From Coprobacter secundus (lineage in GTDB: Bacteria; Bacteroidota; Bacteroidia; Bacteroidales; Coprobacteraceae): 64,000 nt of DNA. The notes under the pieces are model-generated. The model ran no database searches and was not told the origin of the DNA. It saw only the letters and a program-made list of their open reading frames with translations. Numbering within the stretch: the first letter of the stretch is position 1; each line of letters begins with the position of its first letter. The DNA lies in the NCBI GenBank assembly GCA_000803105.1, contig JTDA01000001.1, positions 248,001-312,000 of the forward strand, in the 5' to 3' direction. A program made the position numbers and the translations under genes. Of the stretch, positions 63,991-64,000 are shown in pieces.

Positions 63991-64000
63991 TTTTCTAAGT

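Noticed and set aside
1..64000. tRNA, rRNA, CRISPR array, insertion sequence or prophage
   Set aside because: I looked for cloverleaf-like segments, regular spaced repeats, transposase or integrase motifs and inverted ends, and saw none.

Overview
The window is AT-rich bacterial DNA from a member of the Bacteroidota, most likely the order Bacteroidales. The evidence is the gene families (DUF4831, DUF4292 and DUF4954 proteins, an HTH-cupin regulator paired with an acyl-CoA ligase, GNAT/FemAB-like and CapK-like envelope genes) and promoters of the TTTG-N(about 20)-TAnnTTTG type used by the primary sigma factor of Bacteroides. A gut or oral relative near Coprobacter, Barnesiella or Parabacteroides is plausible, but the genus cannot be fixed by eye. 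I see no tRNA, rRNA, CRISPR array, insertion sequence or prophage.

Layout. 1-8.8 kb is housekeeping: NAD(P)HX repair (nnrDE), a DUF4831 protein, argB, prfB with its programmed frameshift, a long-chain acyl-CoA synthetase, a WYL regulator and an ArgE-like deacylase. 8.8-15.9 kb holds glycan genes: a minus-strand GT2, CapK-like and GT4 operon, a plus-strand glycosyltransferase, a Wzx-like flippase and a FemAB/GNAT protein. The last two sit at the end of a minus-strand envelope operon that starts at dut (20.3 kb) and runs through a TPR lipoprotein, a DUF4292 lipoprotein and an EnvC-like factor. 20.5-29.3 kb carries dgt, a TPM-domain zinc-ribbon membrane protein, a lipoprotein, two secreted beta-barrel-like proteins that look like the two halves of YjbH in reversed order, and the HTH-cupin/acyl-CoA ligase pair.

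29.6-40.7 kb is the most unusual part: an RHS/YD-repeat locus. It has a secreted protein with a possible C-terminal sorting tail, an RHS protein of about 1,160 residues now broken by three single-base frameshifts and ending in a variable tip with a JAMM-like HxHP...SxxD motif, then five tandem small lipoprotein genes alternating between two related families (A-B-A-B-A), then a second large secreted YD-repeat protein. The first lipoprotein gene overlaps the RHS stop by 4 bases. This is the arrangement expected of a polymorphic toxin followed by an expanded array of immunity genes. That function is inferred.

40.8-64 kb is again mostly core: a PL8 polysaccharide lyase, yaaA, hflX, a DUF4954 protein with a thioesterase and dprA, a zinc ABC transporter pair lacking its permease, an M20 amidohydrolase, a GNAT, an Lrp/AsnC regulator, an inositol-monophosphatase-family enzyme, trpS, a MATE exporter, an Nramp/CDF metal transporter pair, a DsbA-family protein and rpoC. 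rpoB would be expected just beyond the right edge.
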